Source: Actinomycetota bacterium
Lineage (GTDB): Bacteria > Actinomycetota > Thermoleophilia > Gaiellales > F1-60-MAGs149
Direction of reading: 5' to 3'
Length of the DNA stretch: 64,000 nt
NCBI GenBank assembly: GCA_016870485.1
Contig: VGBM01000007.1
Span: 29,452-93,451, forward strand
The notes under the pieces are model-generated. The model had not been told where the DNA came from and made no database searches. It saw only the letters and a program-made list of their open reading frames with translations. Position 1 is the stretch's first letter, and every line of letters starts with the position of its first letter. The position numbers and the translations under genes were made by a program. Positions 47,265-56,360 of the stretch are shown here, in pieces.

Positions 47265-49912
47265 GCATCCAGTTCGAGGGACGCGAGGTCCCGATCCAGC
47301 CCGGCGACACGCTCGCCTCCGCCCTCTACCGCGACGGCGTGCGGGTCTTCTCCCGCTCCTTCAAGTACCACCGTCCGCGCGGCCTCTACTGCCTGTCGGG
47401 CGACTGCCCGAACTGCCTCGTCACGGTCGACGGCGAGGTCAACGTCCGCGCCTGCATGTGCAAGGCCGAGGACGGTCAGACGGTCAGCCGCCAGAACGCG
47501 TGGCCGTCCGTCGACAAGGACGCCCTCAACATCATCGACAAGGGCCACTTCCTGATGCCCGTCGGCTTCTACTACAAGGCGGGCATCAAGCCGAAGTTTG
47601 CGTGGCCGATGGCGGAGGGCGTGATCCGGCGCGTGGCCGGCCTCGGCTTCTCCGACAAGTCCGACGCCCCGCGCGACATCGACCGCATCAACCGCCACCC
47701 CGACGTGCTCGTGATCGGCGCCGGCGTGGCCGGCCTGTCGGCCGCGCTCGCCGCGGCCGAGGGCGGCAGGCGGGTCATGGTCATCGACGAGCAGGCCGCC
47801 CCCGGCGACCGCGTCGCCCAGGGCCCGACGAAGCAGCAGATCGACGCGCTGGCCGCCACGGCCGCCCAGAACCCGGGCATCGAGATCCTCCCCGGCACGG
47901 CCGCGATCGGCATCTACGAGGGCCCGATGGTCCTCGCCCTGCGCACCGACCAGGTCCTGCACATCCACCCGCAGGCGATCGTGATCGCCTCGGGCGGCAT
48001 GGAGATCCACCGCATCTTCCCGGGCAACGACCTGCCGGGCGTCTTCATGGCGCGCGGCGCCGCCCGCCTCGCGGGCGCGCACGGCGTCAAGCCGGGCGAC
48101 GTCGCCGTCGTCTGGGCCGAGACCCAGGAGGCCGTCGAGCACGCCCGCACGCTGCAGGCGGCCGGCGTCCGCGTCGCCTGCGTCGTCACCGCCCCGGGCG
48201 TCGACGCCCAGGGCGTCGGCGAGCGCCAGGTCGAGGGCGAGGTCGTCGAGGCCAAGGGCAAGAAGAAGGTCCAGGGCGCCATCGTGCGCGCCGCGGGCGG
48301 GGCCACCGAGGAGGTCGCCTGCGACCTCCTCGCCGTCGGCGCCGAGATCCAGCAGAACATGCACCTGCCGCGCCTGGCCTACGACCTGCCGTGTGTCCTC
48401 GCGGGCGACGCGGCCCTGCCGGGCTCTGCGCTCGACGTGGCCGCCCAGTCGGGCACGCAGGCCGGTCAGGCCGCCGCGCAGGGCCTGCCCCTGTACGTCA
48501 ACCCGCCGGCGACCGAGCCGCGCCCCTGCGGCACGGCCGGCTACGTCTGCATCTGCGAGGACGTGTCCGTCGCCGAGGTCGAGCAGGCGATCGACGAGGG
48601 CTTCGAGTCCGCGGAGCTGCTCAAGCGCTACACGACCGTCACGATGGGTCCCTGCCAGGGCCGGCTCTGCGCCGACCAGCTGCGGGCCATCGCGCACCGC
48701 AAGACGCCCGCCGAGGCCGCCCGCGTGGCCGCCCCGACGACGCTGCGGCCGCCGGTCCGACCGATCAAGATGGAGCAGGCCGCCGCCGGCGCCCGGCACC
48801 ACATCGAGCGCCATACCCCGCTCCACCAGAAGCACCTGGAGATGGGCGCGTCGACCCTCTGGGCCGGCCCGTGGAAGCGCATCTTCTCGTACGGCGACAT
48901 GCAGTCCGAGTACGAGGCGGTCCGCCACCGCGTCGGCGTCATCGACGTCGGCACGCTCGGCAAGTTCCTGCTCGCCGGGCCCGACGTCGTCGAGTTCCTC
49001 GAGCGCATCTACCCGATGCGCGTCGCGGACCTCGAGCCCGGGCGCCTGCGCTACGGCCTGATGCTCGAGGAGGGCGGCGTCATCATCGACGACGGCACCG
49101 TCTGCGCCCTCGAGGGCGGCGCGTTCTACTGCACCGTCACCACCTCGGGCGCCGAGCGCCTCGAGTCGTGGATGCTGGACTGGAAGGAGGCCTGGGGGCT
49201 CGACGTCTTCGTCGTCAACCAGACCGCCTCCCTGGCCGCCGTCAACGTCGCCGGACCCCACGCCCGCGACCTGCTCGAGAAGCTGACGGACGACCCGATC
49301 GACAAGGAGGCGTTCCCGTACCTGCGCCACCGCCGCATCACGGTCAACGGCGTCTCCTGCCTGGCGATTCGCCTCGGCTTCGTCGGCGAGCTGGCGTACG
49401 AGCTCCACTTCCCCGCCGCGCACGCGGTCGAGATGTGGGACGCCATCCTCGAGGCCGGCAAGGAGTGGGACATCCGGCCCTTCGGGCTCGACGCCCAGCG
49501 CCTCCTGCGCCTCGAGAAGGGCCACATCATCATCTCCCAGGACACGGACTTCGAGACCACGCCCTGGAAGGTGTCGATGGACTGGGCGGTCAAGCTCGAC
49601 AAGCCCGAGTTCGTCGGCAAGGCCGCGCTGATCCGCGCGCAGCGGCGCACCCCCCGCGAGATGCTCGTGCCGTGGAAGATGGATCCCGGCATGGCGGCTC
49701 CCCCCGAGGGCTCCACGGTCACGATCGGCGGCAGCCTCGCCGGCCGCGTGACGTCCTCGAAGATGTCGTACGTCCTCGGCCATCCGGTCGGGCTCGCCTG
49801 GGTCACCAGCGAGCACGCCACGGAGGGCGGTACCATCACCATCGGCGGCGCGCCGGCCACGATCGGCGGCCACGCCTTCTACGATCCCGAAGGGGTGAAG
49901 CTCCGTGCCTGA
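47261..49912 (+). CDS. soxA: Sarcosine oxidase / N-methylglutamate dehydrogenase alpha subunit
   Basis: 883 residues. Order: an N-terminal ferredoxin-like domain (PIQPGDTLASALYRDGVRVF, GDCPNCLV), an FAD/NAD-binding domain (VIGAGVAGLSAALAAAEGG near residue 150), a BFD-like cysteine cluster (YVCICEDVSVAEVEQAI near 429, GPCQGRLCADQL), and from about residue 525 a GcvT-like folate domain (MGASTLWAGPWKRIFSYGD; RLGFVGELAYELHFP). The folate domain takes the methyl-derived C1 unit to methylene-THF. Somewhat shorter than the 960-1000 residues of studied SoxA. Both sarcosine oxidase and NMG dehydrogenase (MgdC) share this layout; the nearby NMG-synthase genes favour the latter. Confidence 0.85.
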   Translation: MSIQFEGREVPIQPGDTLASALYRDGVRVFSRSFKYHRPRGLYCLSGDCPNCLVTVDGEVNVRACMCKAEDGQTVSRQNAWPSVDKDALNIIDKGHFLMPVGFYYKAGIKPKFAWPMAEGVIRRVAGLGFSDKSDAPRDIDRINRHPDVLVIGAGVAGLSAALAAAEGGRRVMVIDEQAAPGDRVAQGPTKQQIDALAATAAQNPGIEILPGTAAIGIYEGPMVLALRTDQVLHIHPQAIVIASGGMEIHRIFPGNDLPGVFMARGAARLAGAHGVKPGDVAVVWAETQEAVEHARTLQAAGVRVACVVTAPGVDAQGVGERQVEGEVVEAKGKKKVQGAIVRAAGGATEEVACDLLAVGAEIQQNMHLPRLAYDLPCVLAGDAALPGSALDVAAQSGTQAGQAAAQGLPLYVNPPATEPRPCGTAGYVCICEDVSVAEVEQAIDEGFESAELLKRYTTVTMGPCQGRLCADQLRAIAHRKTPAEAARVAAPTTLRPPVRPIKMEQAAAGARHHIERHTPLHQKHLEMGASTLWAGPWKRIFSYGDMQSEYEAVRHRVGVIDVGTLGKFLLAGPDVVEFLERIYPMRVADLEPGRLRYGLMLEEGGVIIDDGTVCALEGGAFYCTVTTSGAERLESWMLDWKEAWGLDVFVVNQTASLAAVNVAGPHARDLLEKLTDDPIDKEAFPYLRHRRITVNGVSCLAIRLGFVGELAYELHFPAAHAVEMWDAILEAGKEWDIRPFGLDAQRLLRLEKGHIIISQDTDFETTPWKVSMDWAVKLDKPEFVGKAALIRAQRRTPREMLVPWKMDPGMAAPPEGSTVTIGGSLAGRVTSSKMSYVLGHPVGLAWVTSEHATEGGTITIGGAPATIGGHAFYDPEGVKLRA

Positions 49913-50426
49913 TCTGTTCGAAGTCAAGGGAGCGGCGAAGGTCCGCTGCTTCGGCAAGGAGGCCGTGCTGGACGGGCTGACCCAGCCCAGCGGCACCCTG
50001 ATGGGCCGGATCGCGCCGGACGAGGTCATCTTCGTCGGCCAGCCCGGCACCGCCGAGGCGCTCGTCGAAGACCTTCAGGGCCAGCTAGCCCCGGAGGGCA
50101 ACGCGGCGCTCGTCGTCGACCACACCGACGGCTGGACGTTCTTCAGCCTCGTCGGCGAGGGCGTCGAGGAGGTCTTCGCCCGCGAGGCCAACTGGAAGCT
50201 GCCCGAGTCGTCCGGCGCGCCGGTCTTCACGGTCGGCAAGGTCTGCCACGTGGCGGGCAAGCTGTTCGTCCGCCCGAACCGCATCGACATCATGACCGGC
50301 GGCGAGGTCCGCGCGCACGTGCACGAGTCGCTCCTGCACGCGGGCCACAAGGTCGGCATGCACGAGGTCGCGGCCCCGGCCGTCGACCCGATCGGCGTCG
50401 GCGCCGAGGGGGTGGCGGTCTCGTGA
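49905..50426 (+). CDS. soxG: Sarcosine oxidase / N-methylglutamate dehydrogenase gamma subunit
   Basis: 173 residues. Weakly conserved GcvT-fold accessory subunit; GEGVEEVFAREANWKLPESSG and HVAGKLFVRPNRIDIMTGGEVRAHVHESLLHAG fit SoxG. GTG start with GAAGGGGTGAAG upstream; it overlaps the soxA stop by 8 bases and soxB by 4. It lacks catalytic cofactors in known enzymes. Confidence 0.8.
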   Translation: MPDLFEVKGAAKVRCFGKEAVLDGLTQPSGTLMGRIAPDEVIFVGQPGTAEALVEDLQGQLAPEGNAALVVDHTDGWTFFSLVGEGVEEVFAREANWKLPESSGAPVFTVGKVCHVAGKLFVRPNRIDIMTGGEVRAHVHESLLHAGHKVGMHEVAAPAVDPIGVGAEGVAVS

Positions 50427-51643
50427 GCGGCCTCCTGCGCGGACGCACCTTCTTCAAGAAGTACCCGATGAAGAAGTCGTACGACGTCGTCATCATCGGC
50501 GGCGGCGCCCACGGCCTCGGCACGGCGTACTACCTGGTCAAGAACCACGGCCTCAAGCCCGAGAACATCGCGGTCCTCGAGATGAACTACATCGGGGCCG
50601 GCGGCTCGGGCCGCAACACCACCATCGTCCGCTCGAACTACCGGACGCCCGAGGGCATCCGCTTCTACGAGCGCTCGATGGAGCTGTGGCGCGGCCTCTC
50701 TCAGGACCTCGACATCAACCTGATGCTGTCGAACCTCGGCCACTTCACGCTCGCCCACACCGACTCGTCGGTGCGCGTGCAGCGCGAGCGCGCCGAGACC
50801 AACAAGCTCCTGGGCGTCGACTCCCGGCTGATCTTCCGCGACGAGATCGCGGAGCTCTGCCCCGAGCTCAACATGTCCCTCGACGTCCCGTACCCGATCG
50901 AGGCGGCGCTCTACCATCCGCCGGGCTCGGTGCTCCGCCACGACGCCGTCGTGTGGGGCTACGGCTCGCAGTTCTCGATGCGGGGCGGCCACCTCCACCA
51001 GGGCGTGCGGGTCACCGCGATCCGCAAGGACGAGAACGGGCGCTGCATCGGCGTCGACACCAACCAGGGCCCCGTGGACGCCGGCATCGTCATGAGTGCC
51101 GTCGCCGGCTGGACCACCCAGGTCACCGACATGGCCGGCGTGCGCACGCCGATCACGAACCACCCGCTGCAGGCGTTCGTGACGGAGCCCGTCAAGCCGC
51201 TCCTGCACAAGATCATCGTGTCCGCCTCGCTGCACACGTACATCTCGCAGACCGACCGCGGCGAGATCCTGATCGGCTCGGAGATCGAGCCGTACACCAC
51301 GTACAACATGCGCTCGACGAACACGTTCCTCGAGCACTCGACGGCCAACGCCCTCGACGTGGTGCCGCTCCTCGCGCGCCTGAAGATCCAGCGCCAGTGG
51401 ACCGGCTACTGCGACATGACCCCGGACTACAGCCCGATCATGGGCCTCACCGACGTCGACAACTTCGTCATCGACGCGGGCTGGGGCACGTGGGGCTTCA
51501 AGGCCTCGGCGGTCTGCGGCGAGACGATGGCCCAGCTGATCGCCACCGGCAAGACGCCGGACCTGATCGAGCCGTTCCGGCTCAGCCGCTTCGCCGAGGA
51601 GATGCTCGTCCCGGAGAAGGCGGCCGCCTCCGTGTCCCACTAG
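50423..51643 (+). CDS. soxB: Sarcosine oxidase / N-methylglutamate dehydrogenase beta subunit
   Basis: 406 residues, DAO-type flavoprotein. FAD dinucleotide motif VVIIGGGAHGLGTAYYL (about residues 22-38), GAGGSGRNTTIVRSNYRTPEG, and histidine 173 in VLRHDAVVWGYGSQF. Position 173 is where the beta subunit of heterotetrameric sarcosine oxidase binds FMN covalently. The C-terminal GYCDMTPDYSPIMG and GWGTWGFKASAVCGE are typical. It oxidises the N-methyl amine to an imine. In most known sox or mgd operons this gene comes first; here it is last. A strong terminator follows. Confidence 0.88.
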   Translation: MSGLLRGRTFFKKYPMKKSYDVVIIGGGAHGLGTAYYLVKNHGLKPENIAVLEMNYIGAGGSGRNTTIVRSNYRTPEGIRFYERSMELWRGLSQDLDINLMLSNLGHFTLAHTDSSVRVQRERAETNKLLGVDSRLIFRDEIAELCPELNMSLDVPYPIEAALYHPPGSVLRHDAVVWGYGSQFSMRGGHLHQGVRVTAIRKDENGRCIGVDTNQGPVDAGIVMSAVAGWTTQVTDMAGVRTPITNHPLQAFVTEPVKPLLHKIIVSASLHTYISQTDRGEILIGSEIEPYTTYNMRSTNTFLEHSTANALDVVPLLARLKIQRQWTGYCDMTPDYSPIMGLTDVDNFVIDAGWGTWGFKASAVCGETMAQLIATGKTPDLIEPFRLSRFAEEMLVPEKAAASVSH

Positions 51644-51671
51644 GGCCCGGACGCACCCACCGCGAGACACC

Positions 51672-51701
51672 CTGCGGGGCGGCCAGTCGGCCGCCCCGCA
51701 G
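51672..51701 (+). terminator. Terminator hairpin of the sox/mgd operon
   Basis: A perfect 13-bp stem (CTGCGGGGCGGCC and complement) with an AGTC tetraloop, 28 bases after the soxB stop. It also lies beyond the 3' end of the opposing membrane-protein gene. Confidence 0.85.
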
Positions 51702-51736
51702 TCGTCTGGCGGCCCCTCCCCGCGCGGGCGCGGGCC

Positions 51737-52609
51737 CTAGGTGCCGGCGATGATCACGAGCAGCGCGGCCACGCCGAGGGCGCTCCAGCGCGGCAGGACC
51801 CCGAGGGACGCCCGCCAGGCGCCCGCGCAGGCCACGGCGAAGGCCACGAAGGCGAGGACGTCGCCGCGGGCGTCGATCGCCACCAGCCCGAACTCGGCGA
51901 GGGCCACGGCCAGGAACGCGACCTCGCCGCGGCGGTCGCCGGAGCCGGCCATCAGGAGCAGCGCGAGGACGGCCACGGCGGCGGCGTTGGCGGGCCAGCC
52001 GGCCAGCCCCACGGCCACCGCGAGGTAGGCGGCGGCCGGCAGGAGCGCGATCGCGACGCCGAGCCGCCCGGCGCCCGTCTCGAGGGCGGCGGCGGGGTGT
52101 TCGGGGCTCGGCCAGGCGCGGTCGAGGACGAGCACGAAGAGGCCGCCGACCAGGGCGGCCGCGACGAGCTCGAGCGCGGGCACGAGGCCCTTCGCGGCGC
52201 CGATCCCGATCAGGAGCGCGAGCGGCAGCCCGAGGAGCAGGGTGGCCGCGCCGCGGTCCAGCGCGCGCCCCGCGGCGAGCGCGGTGCAGGCCAGGACGAG
52301 GAGGGCCGCGGTCAGCCAGAGCGTGCCCTGCACGAGCGCCCCCACCCCGCCCGCGACGCCCACGATCAGGCTGATCGCGGCCACGTCCGCGCGGCGGGCG
52401 ATCCCGTAGCCGGGCGGGCCGTGCAGGACGACCAGGAGGGCGGCCGCGGCCGCGATCGCGCCCTGAGGGCGCGCGCCGGCCGCCACGCCCGCCGCCAGCG
52501 GCGCGCCGACCACGAGGCCGAAGCGCAGCGCGTGCTGCCAGCGGGCGCGCGCGTGGGCCCGCAGCGCCACCCCCCGTCCCGCCTCCGCTCCCCCGCTCGC
52601 CCCCGGCAT
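51737..52609 (-). CDS. Polytopic membrane protein, FUSC/aromatic-acid-exporter-like
   Basis: 290 residues, about nine hydrophobic segments (for example LRFGLVVGAPLAAGVAAGA and AAAYLAVAVGLAGWPANAAAVAVLALLLMAG). Two similar halves are suggested, as in the FUSC group. No transporter motif is decisive. ATG at 52609 is 7 bases after TATGCT; an ATG at 52621 would overlap this box. It is divergent from the IclR gene with 36 bases between, so that regulator may control it. Confidence 0.6.
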   Translation of the reverse strand: MPGASGGAEAGRGVALRAHARARWQHALRFGLVVGAPLAAGVAAGARPQGAIAAAAALLVVLHGPPGYGIARRADVAAISLIVGVAGGVGALVQGTLWLTAALLVLACTALAAGRALDRGAATLLLGLPLALLIGIGAAKGLVPALELVAAALVGGLFVLVLDRAWPSPEHPAAALETGAGRLGVAIALLPAAAYLAVAVGLAGWPANAAAVAVLALLLMAGSGDRRGEVAFLAVALAEFGLVAIDARGDVLAFVAFAVACAGAWRASLGVLPRWSALGVAALLVIIAGT

Positions 52610-52645
52610 CGGGGCAAGCATACGAGACCGGGTACCATTGCCGTC

Positions 52646-53407
52646 ATGGCAACGCCCGCCGCAGGCCGTCCCGTCGCCGCCGTCGAGCGGGCGCTCGCCG
52701 TGCTCGAGATCCTCGCCGACGCCCCCGACCTCGGGGTCAACGAGATCGCGCGGCGCCTCGACGTGTCCGCGTCGTCGGCCTCGCGCCTGCTCGGCACCCT
52801 CGCGGGCCACGGCCTCGTCGAGCGGGTGCCCGAGACGGGCCGCTACCGGCTCGGCGTGCGCCTCCTCCAGCTCGGCACGCACGTCCTGCAGCGCCTCGAC
52901 GTCCGCGACGTCGCCCGGCCCGTCCTCGAGCGCATCGAGGCCGAGACGGGCGAGACCGCCACCCTCTCCCTCCCCGCCGCCGGCGAGGGCGTCACGGTCG
53001 ACCACGTCCCCAGCCGGCGCAGCGTGCGCTCCGCCGCGCTCGTGGGGCGCCCGTCGGTCGCGCACGCCACGGCCGTCGGCAAGGTCGTGCTGGCCTTCGG
53101 CACGGGCCGCGAGGCCGAGATCCGCCCCGAGCTCGAGGGCTTCACGCGCCGCACCATCACCGACCCCGCCCGGCTCGCCGAGGTCGTGGCCGAGACCCGG
53201 ACGCGCGGCTGGGGCGAGGCCGACGGCGAGCGCGAGGAGGACCTCGCCGCCATCGCCGTGCCCGTCTTCAACCATGCCGGCGGGCTGGTGGCCATCATCG
53301 GGGCCCAGGGGCCCGCCGACCGCTTCGACGCCGACGCCCGGCGCGCCGCCGTGCCGGTGCTCGAGGAGGCGGCACGGGAGCTCGGGCGCACGCTCGGCGC
53401 GTTGTAG
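52646..53407 (+). CDS. IclR-family transcriptional regulator
   Basis: 253 residues. N-terminal winged helix (VERALAVLEILADAPDLGVNEIARRL, then SASSASRLLGTLAGHGLVERV) and the C-terminal GAF-like ligand domain (GETATLSLPAAGEGVTVDHV, GRPSVAHATAVGKVVLAFG, AIAVPVFNHAGGLVAIIGAQGPADRF). Leaderless start 7 bases after TACCAT. Ligand unknown. The divergent membrane-protein gene is the likely target; a role in the amine locus is possible. Confidence 0.92.
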   Translation: MATPAAGRPVAAVERALAVLEILADAPDLGVNEIARRLDVSASSASRLLGTLAGHGLVERVPETGRYRLGVRLLQLGTHVLQRLDVRDVARPVLERIEAETGETATLSLPAAGEGVTVDHVPSRRSVRSAALVGRPSVAHATAVGKVVLAFGTGREAEIRPELEGFTRRTITDPARLAEVVAETRTRGWGEADGEREEDLAAIAVPVFNHAGGLVAIIGAQGPADRFDADARRAAVPVLEEAARELGRTLGAL

Positions 53408-53503
53408 GGCGCGCGAGGTTCGCGGTCGAGGTGCGCGCGGCGCGCCGTCCGCGCACCGCCTGACGCCGCGGAGTCGGCCGATCACGACGGTAGCCTGGGC
53501 CCC

Positions 53504-54040
53504 ATGCGCACACCCGTCGCCGTCACCGCCATCACCCTGACCGCCCTCTTCGCGTCGACCGCCACCGTCGGTGCCGAGCGCCTGATCACGGGTGCCGACA
53601 TCAAGGACGGGTCGATCACCCACCGCGACATCAAGGCGGGGTCGCTCAAGGCGGACCGGCTCGAGCCGGCGGCGCGCCACCGCGCCTTCGTCTCGACGCA
53701 GCGGCGATCACGGCAGGTGGACCTCACCGACACGGCCGTGACCACCCTCAAGGTGCCGGCCGGCAGCTACGCAGTGCAGGCCTCCCTCTCCGTCTCCAAC
53801 GGCGCCTCCACGAACTCGAACATGGTCTGCGAGCTGCAGGACAGCGCGGGCGTCCTCACGTCCCAGCAGCAGTGGATGGCGACCGCCAAGGGGCAGGTGA
53901 TCCCGATGACGATCGTCGGAGTCGCGACCTACGCCGCGCCGGCCACGATCACGCTCCAGTGCTTCACGATGGTCGGGAGCACCAGCGGCAACAACGGCGT
54001 GATCCTGGCCGAGCAGGTCACCGTCGCCGACAAGAGCTGA
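53504..54040 (+). CDS. Secreted protein with GADIKDGSI-type repeats
   Basis: 178 residues with a signal peptide (VAVTAITLTALFASTATVGA). Short repeats ITGADIKDGSITHRDIKAGS and LKADRL follow, a pattern common in secreted actinobacterial proteins of unknown function. A beta-rich C-terminal domain carries two cysteines (VCEL, LQCF) that may form a disulfide. Start 7 bases after TAGCCT. No clear link to neighbours. Confidence 0.75.
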   Translation: MRTPVAVTAITLTALFASTATVGAERLITGADIKDGSITHRDIKAGSLKADRLEPAARHRAFVSTQRRSRQVDLTDTAVTTLKVPAGSYAVQASLSVSNGASTNSNMVCELQDSAGVLTSQQQWMATAKGQVIPMTIVGVATYAAPATITLQCFTMVGSTSGNNGVILAEQVTVADKS

Positions 54041-54091
54041 GGCGCGGGTCTCCGCGTCGGGCCCGCGAACGGCTCGGGGCGGGCGCTGGCG

Positions 54092-55279
54092 CTACACCTC
54101 CGCGATCTCCAGCCCGCGCGGGATCTTCTTCTCCGCATCGTAGAAGGGGAGATCGATCACCTCGCAGTCGTGCAGCTCGAGATCGAAGCCGACGACCCGC
54201 CCCGTGCGCGGGTCGGTCTCGTCGAGGGGGGCGTGCACCCGCACATAGGCGACGCCGCACGCGAGGTAGGGACTCCAGGCCGACGCGGTGATCACCCCGA
54301 TCTCCTCCCCATCCCGCTCCACGTGCCCGCCGATCAGCGGCTCGCCGGTTGCGCACTTGACGCCGTACATGCGCGTGCGGCGATCGGCCTTGAGCAGTGT
54401 GTCCTTGCCGAAGTAGTCGTCCTCGCGCTCGAGGTCGACGAACATCTCGAGCCCCGCCTCGAACGGGGTCATCGTGTGGTCCATGTCCGAGATGTTGTTG
54501 AGGATCGCCGCCTCGATGCGACGCGTGTCCATGGGGTCGAGGCCGATGTCGACGAGGCCGTGTCGGGCGCCGACCTCGGTCGTGCGGTCGTACAGCGCAT
54601 CGGTGTCGGTGCCGTCGATCGTGTAGATCTCGAACCCGACCTCCCCCGTCCAGCCGGTGCGGGTGATCAGGCACGGCACGCCCGCGATCGTGATCTCGCG
54701 CATGTCGAAGTAGCGGAACTCATCCGGCATGCCCTGATCGGCCAGATCGGGGAGCACGTCGAGCGCCTTCGGACCCTGGATCTGCTGCACCCACGACTTC
54801 GCGTCGACGATGTCGACGTCCAACCCCGAGGCGACGGCGATGCCGCGCACCCACCCCATGAATTCGCCGTCGGCCTGCACGTACCAGAAGCGCTCCTCAC
54901 CGAGGCGGATGAGGATCCCGTCGACCATGATCCCGCCGTCCGGCCAGCACGCAAGGCCATAGGCGCAGCGGCCGACCTTGAGCGTCGAGACCCTCCGGGT
55001 GAAGACGCGATCGAGGAGTCGCGCCGCGTCGGGCCCCGTCAACTCGGTGACGAACTCGCCCGTGTTGAGGCGCGTGACGCCGCGGCGCAGGGCCCAGTAC
55101 CCCTCCTCGCGCGTAGACGTCTTCAGGGAGATCGGCATCATGCGGCCGTTGTAGATCACGAACGTCGCACCGTTGTCGACGTCGTAGGCGTAGAACGGCG
55201 ATCGGGCATGTCCGTAGTTCCAGCCGGGTTCGGGCAGCGAGCAGACGACATCGCGCAGGGCGTGGTAGCGCTTGGACAC
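54092..55279 (-). CDS. GcvT/DmdA-like tetrahydrofolate-dependent methyltransferase or demethylase
   Basis: 395 residues of the aminomethyltransferase fold. VTELTGPDAARLLDRVFTRR, GLACWPDGGIMVDGILIRL, WVQQIQGPKALDVL, TGWTGEVGFEIYTIDG and LDPMDTRRIEAAIL are GcvT-like; the first half also recalls DMSP demethylase DmdA. No gcvP/gcvH is present, so a stand-alone demethylase (dimethylglycine, DMSP, O-methyl or similar) is more likely than glycine cleavage. GTG at 55279 has GGAGGAG upstream; ATG at 55303 is possible. Codon choice looks slightly less GC-extreme than neighbours, so transfer is possible. Its promoter carries a strong operator. Confidence 0.75.
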   Translation of the reverse strand: MSKRYHALRDVVCSLPEPGWNYGHARSPFYAYDVDNGATFVIYNGRMMPISLKTSTREEGYWALRRGVTRLNTGEFVTELTGPDAARLLDRVFTRRVSTLKVGRCAYGLACWPDGGIMVDGILIRLGEERFWYVQADGEFMGWVRGIAVASGLDVDIVDAKSWVQQIQGPKALDVLPDLADQGMPDEFRYFDMREITIAGVPCLITRTGWTGEVGFEIYTIDGTDTDALYDRTTEVGARHGLVDIGLDPMDTRRIEAAILNNISDMDHTMTPFEAGLEMFVDLEREDDYFGKDTLLKADRRTRMYGVKCATGEPLIGGHVERDGEEIGVITASAWSPYLACGVAYVRVHAPLDETDPRTGRVVGFDLELHDCEVIDLPFYDAEKKIPRGLEIAEV

Positions 55280-55312
55280 GGGGCGGCTCTCCTCCGGTTG
55301 CATCGGGACTCG

Positions 55313-55366
55313 CTGTCCATCAAAATGAACAGTGACCACGGTAGTAGGCAGTATTCCCGCGGTCAA
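55313..55366 (-). promoter_or_regulatory. Promoter and operator of the GcvT/DmdA-like gene
   Basis: On the minus strand, TTGACC (55361-55366), a 17-base spacer and TACCGT (55338-55343) form the best consensus promoter in the window. Just downstream lies CTGTTCAT-TTTG-ATGGACAG (55313-55332; arms match at 7 of 8), covering about +1 to +20. Bound protein would block transcription. The divergent XRE gene is the likely source. Confidence 0.7.
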
Positions 55367-55403
55367 CCCCTCGCCTCCCGACCCGGTACCGTCACTGCTT
55401 CCG

Positions 55404-56288
55404 ATGCCCAGCCGTCTAGCCACCGATCTCGGCGCCGAGCTGCGCGACCGCCGCCAGGCGCTCGGCCTCAGCGTGCGCGCGCTCGCCGCGGCCGCGGGCA
55501 TCTCGCCCGCCTACGTGACGGCGATCGAGGGCGGCAGGAGCGCGAGCACCGGTCGCGCCCCGGCGATCTCGCTCCGCGTGCTCGACGGCCTCGCCACGGC
55601 CCTCGACTGCACGGTGGACGACCTCACGGGCGCCCGCGCGCCGCACGAGGACGCGCACGTCCTCCTCTACGCCTTCGCCGACGGCGGCCCCCTGTTCCCC
55701 GCCGTCGATCGGGTCTTCGGCGGCGACGTCGACCACTGGCTCTACATCGCCGACCCGCGCCACGTCGAGATCGCGGCCGCCGACCGCGCGACGATCCGCA
55801 TGTGGGATCTCGGCGCGCACCCCTATGCGGGCGCGCACCTCGACCCGCACGACATCCTGATCGCGCTTGACCGGGAGGTCGCCCGGGCCGCCGAGCACCT
55901 CAGGGGACGGCGCGTCGGACTCGCGATCATGGATTGCTCGGCGGTGATGCGCTACGTCCAGAACGCCGCCGACGAGGTCGGCTTCGAGCGCCACTGGCAC
56001 GCCGGCGTGCACCGCATCTGGCGCGAACGCCTCGGGGCCGAGCCGGCGATCGACGTCTGCGGCTACCGCCACGCGGACATCACCGCGCTCGGGCTCACGA
56101 TCGACCAGCTCGACACCGCGCTCACGCTGGTCGGGAACCACGACGCCGTGGTGGCGATCGAGGCCGACGGCACCACCGTGCGCGGACGAGCCGCGGTGCG
56201 GCGCATTCTCGCCGAAGCGCGCCCGGCCGGCGTGTCGGACGACGCGTGGAACACGCTGACCCGCGCCGCCGCCGCGACCCTCGCCTGA
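55404..56288 (+). CDS. XRE-family regulator with unusual C-terminal sensory domain
   Basis: 294 residues. N-terminal HTH (LGAELRDRRQALGLSVRALA, AGISPAYVTAIEGGR, LDGLATALDCTVDDLTG), then about 220 residues of no recognised family, rich in His and Asp (HDILIALDREV; MDCSAVMRYVQNAADEVGFERHWHAG; ALTLVGNHDAVVAIEADGTTVRG). The His/Asp/Cys content suggests metal or small-ligand sensing. ATG at 55404 was chosen because the HTH begins just after; GTG at 55332 would add 24 residues. Divergent from the GcvT/DmdA-like gene, whose operator lies between. A strong terminator follows. Confidence 0.8.
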   Translation: MPSRLATDLGAELRDRRQALGLSVRALAAAAGISPAYVTAIEGGRSASTGRAPAISLRVLDGLATALDCTVDDLTGARAPHEDAHVLLYAFADGGPLFPAVDRVFGGDVDHWLYIADPRHVEIAAADRATIRMWDLGAHPYAGAHLDPHDILIALDREVARAAEHLRGRRVGLAIMDCSAVMRYVQNAADEVGFERHWHAGVHRIWRERLGAEPAIDVCGYRHADITALGLTIDQLDTALTLVGNHDAVVAIEADGTTVRGRAAVRRILAEARPAGVSDDAWNTLTRAAAATLA

Positions 56289-56301
56289 CACCCCGCAAAC
56301 A

Positions 56302-56333
56302 CCTCGGGGCGGGCCCGAAGGCCCGCCCCGAGG
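56302..56333. terminator. Bidirectional terminator hairpin
   Basis: A perfect 14-bp stem (CCTCGGGGCGGGCC and complement) with a stable CGAA tetraloop, between the convergent XRE gene and the 151-residue gene of the NMG-synthase operon. Confidence 0.85.
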
Positions 56334-56360
56334 GTCGTGCGTCGTGCGGTTCCGCGGGGC

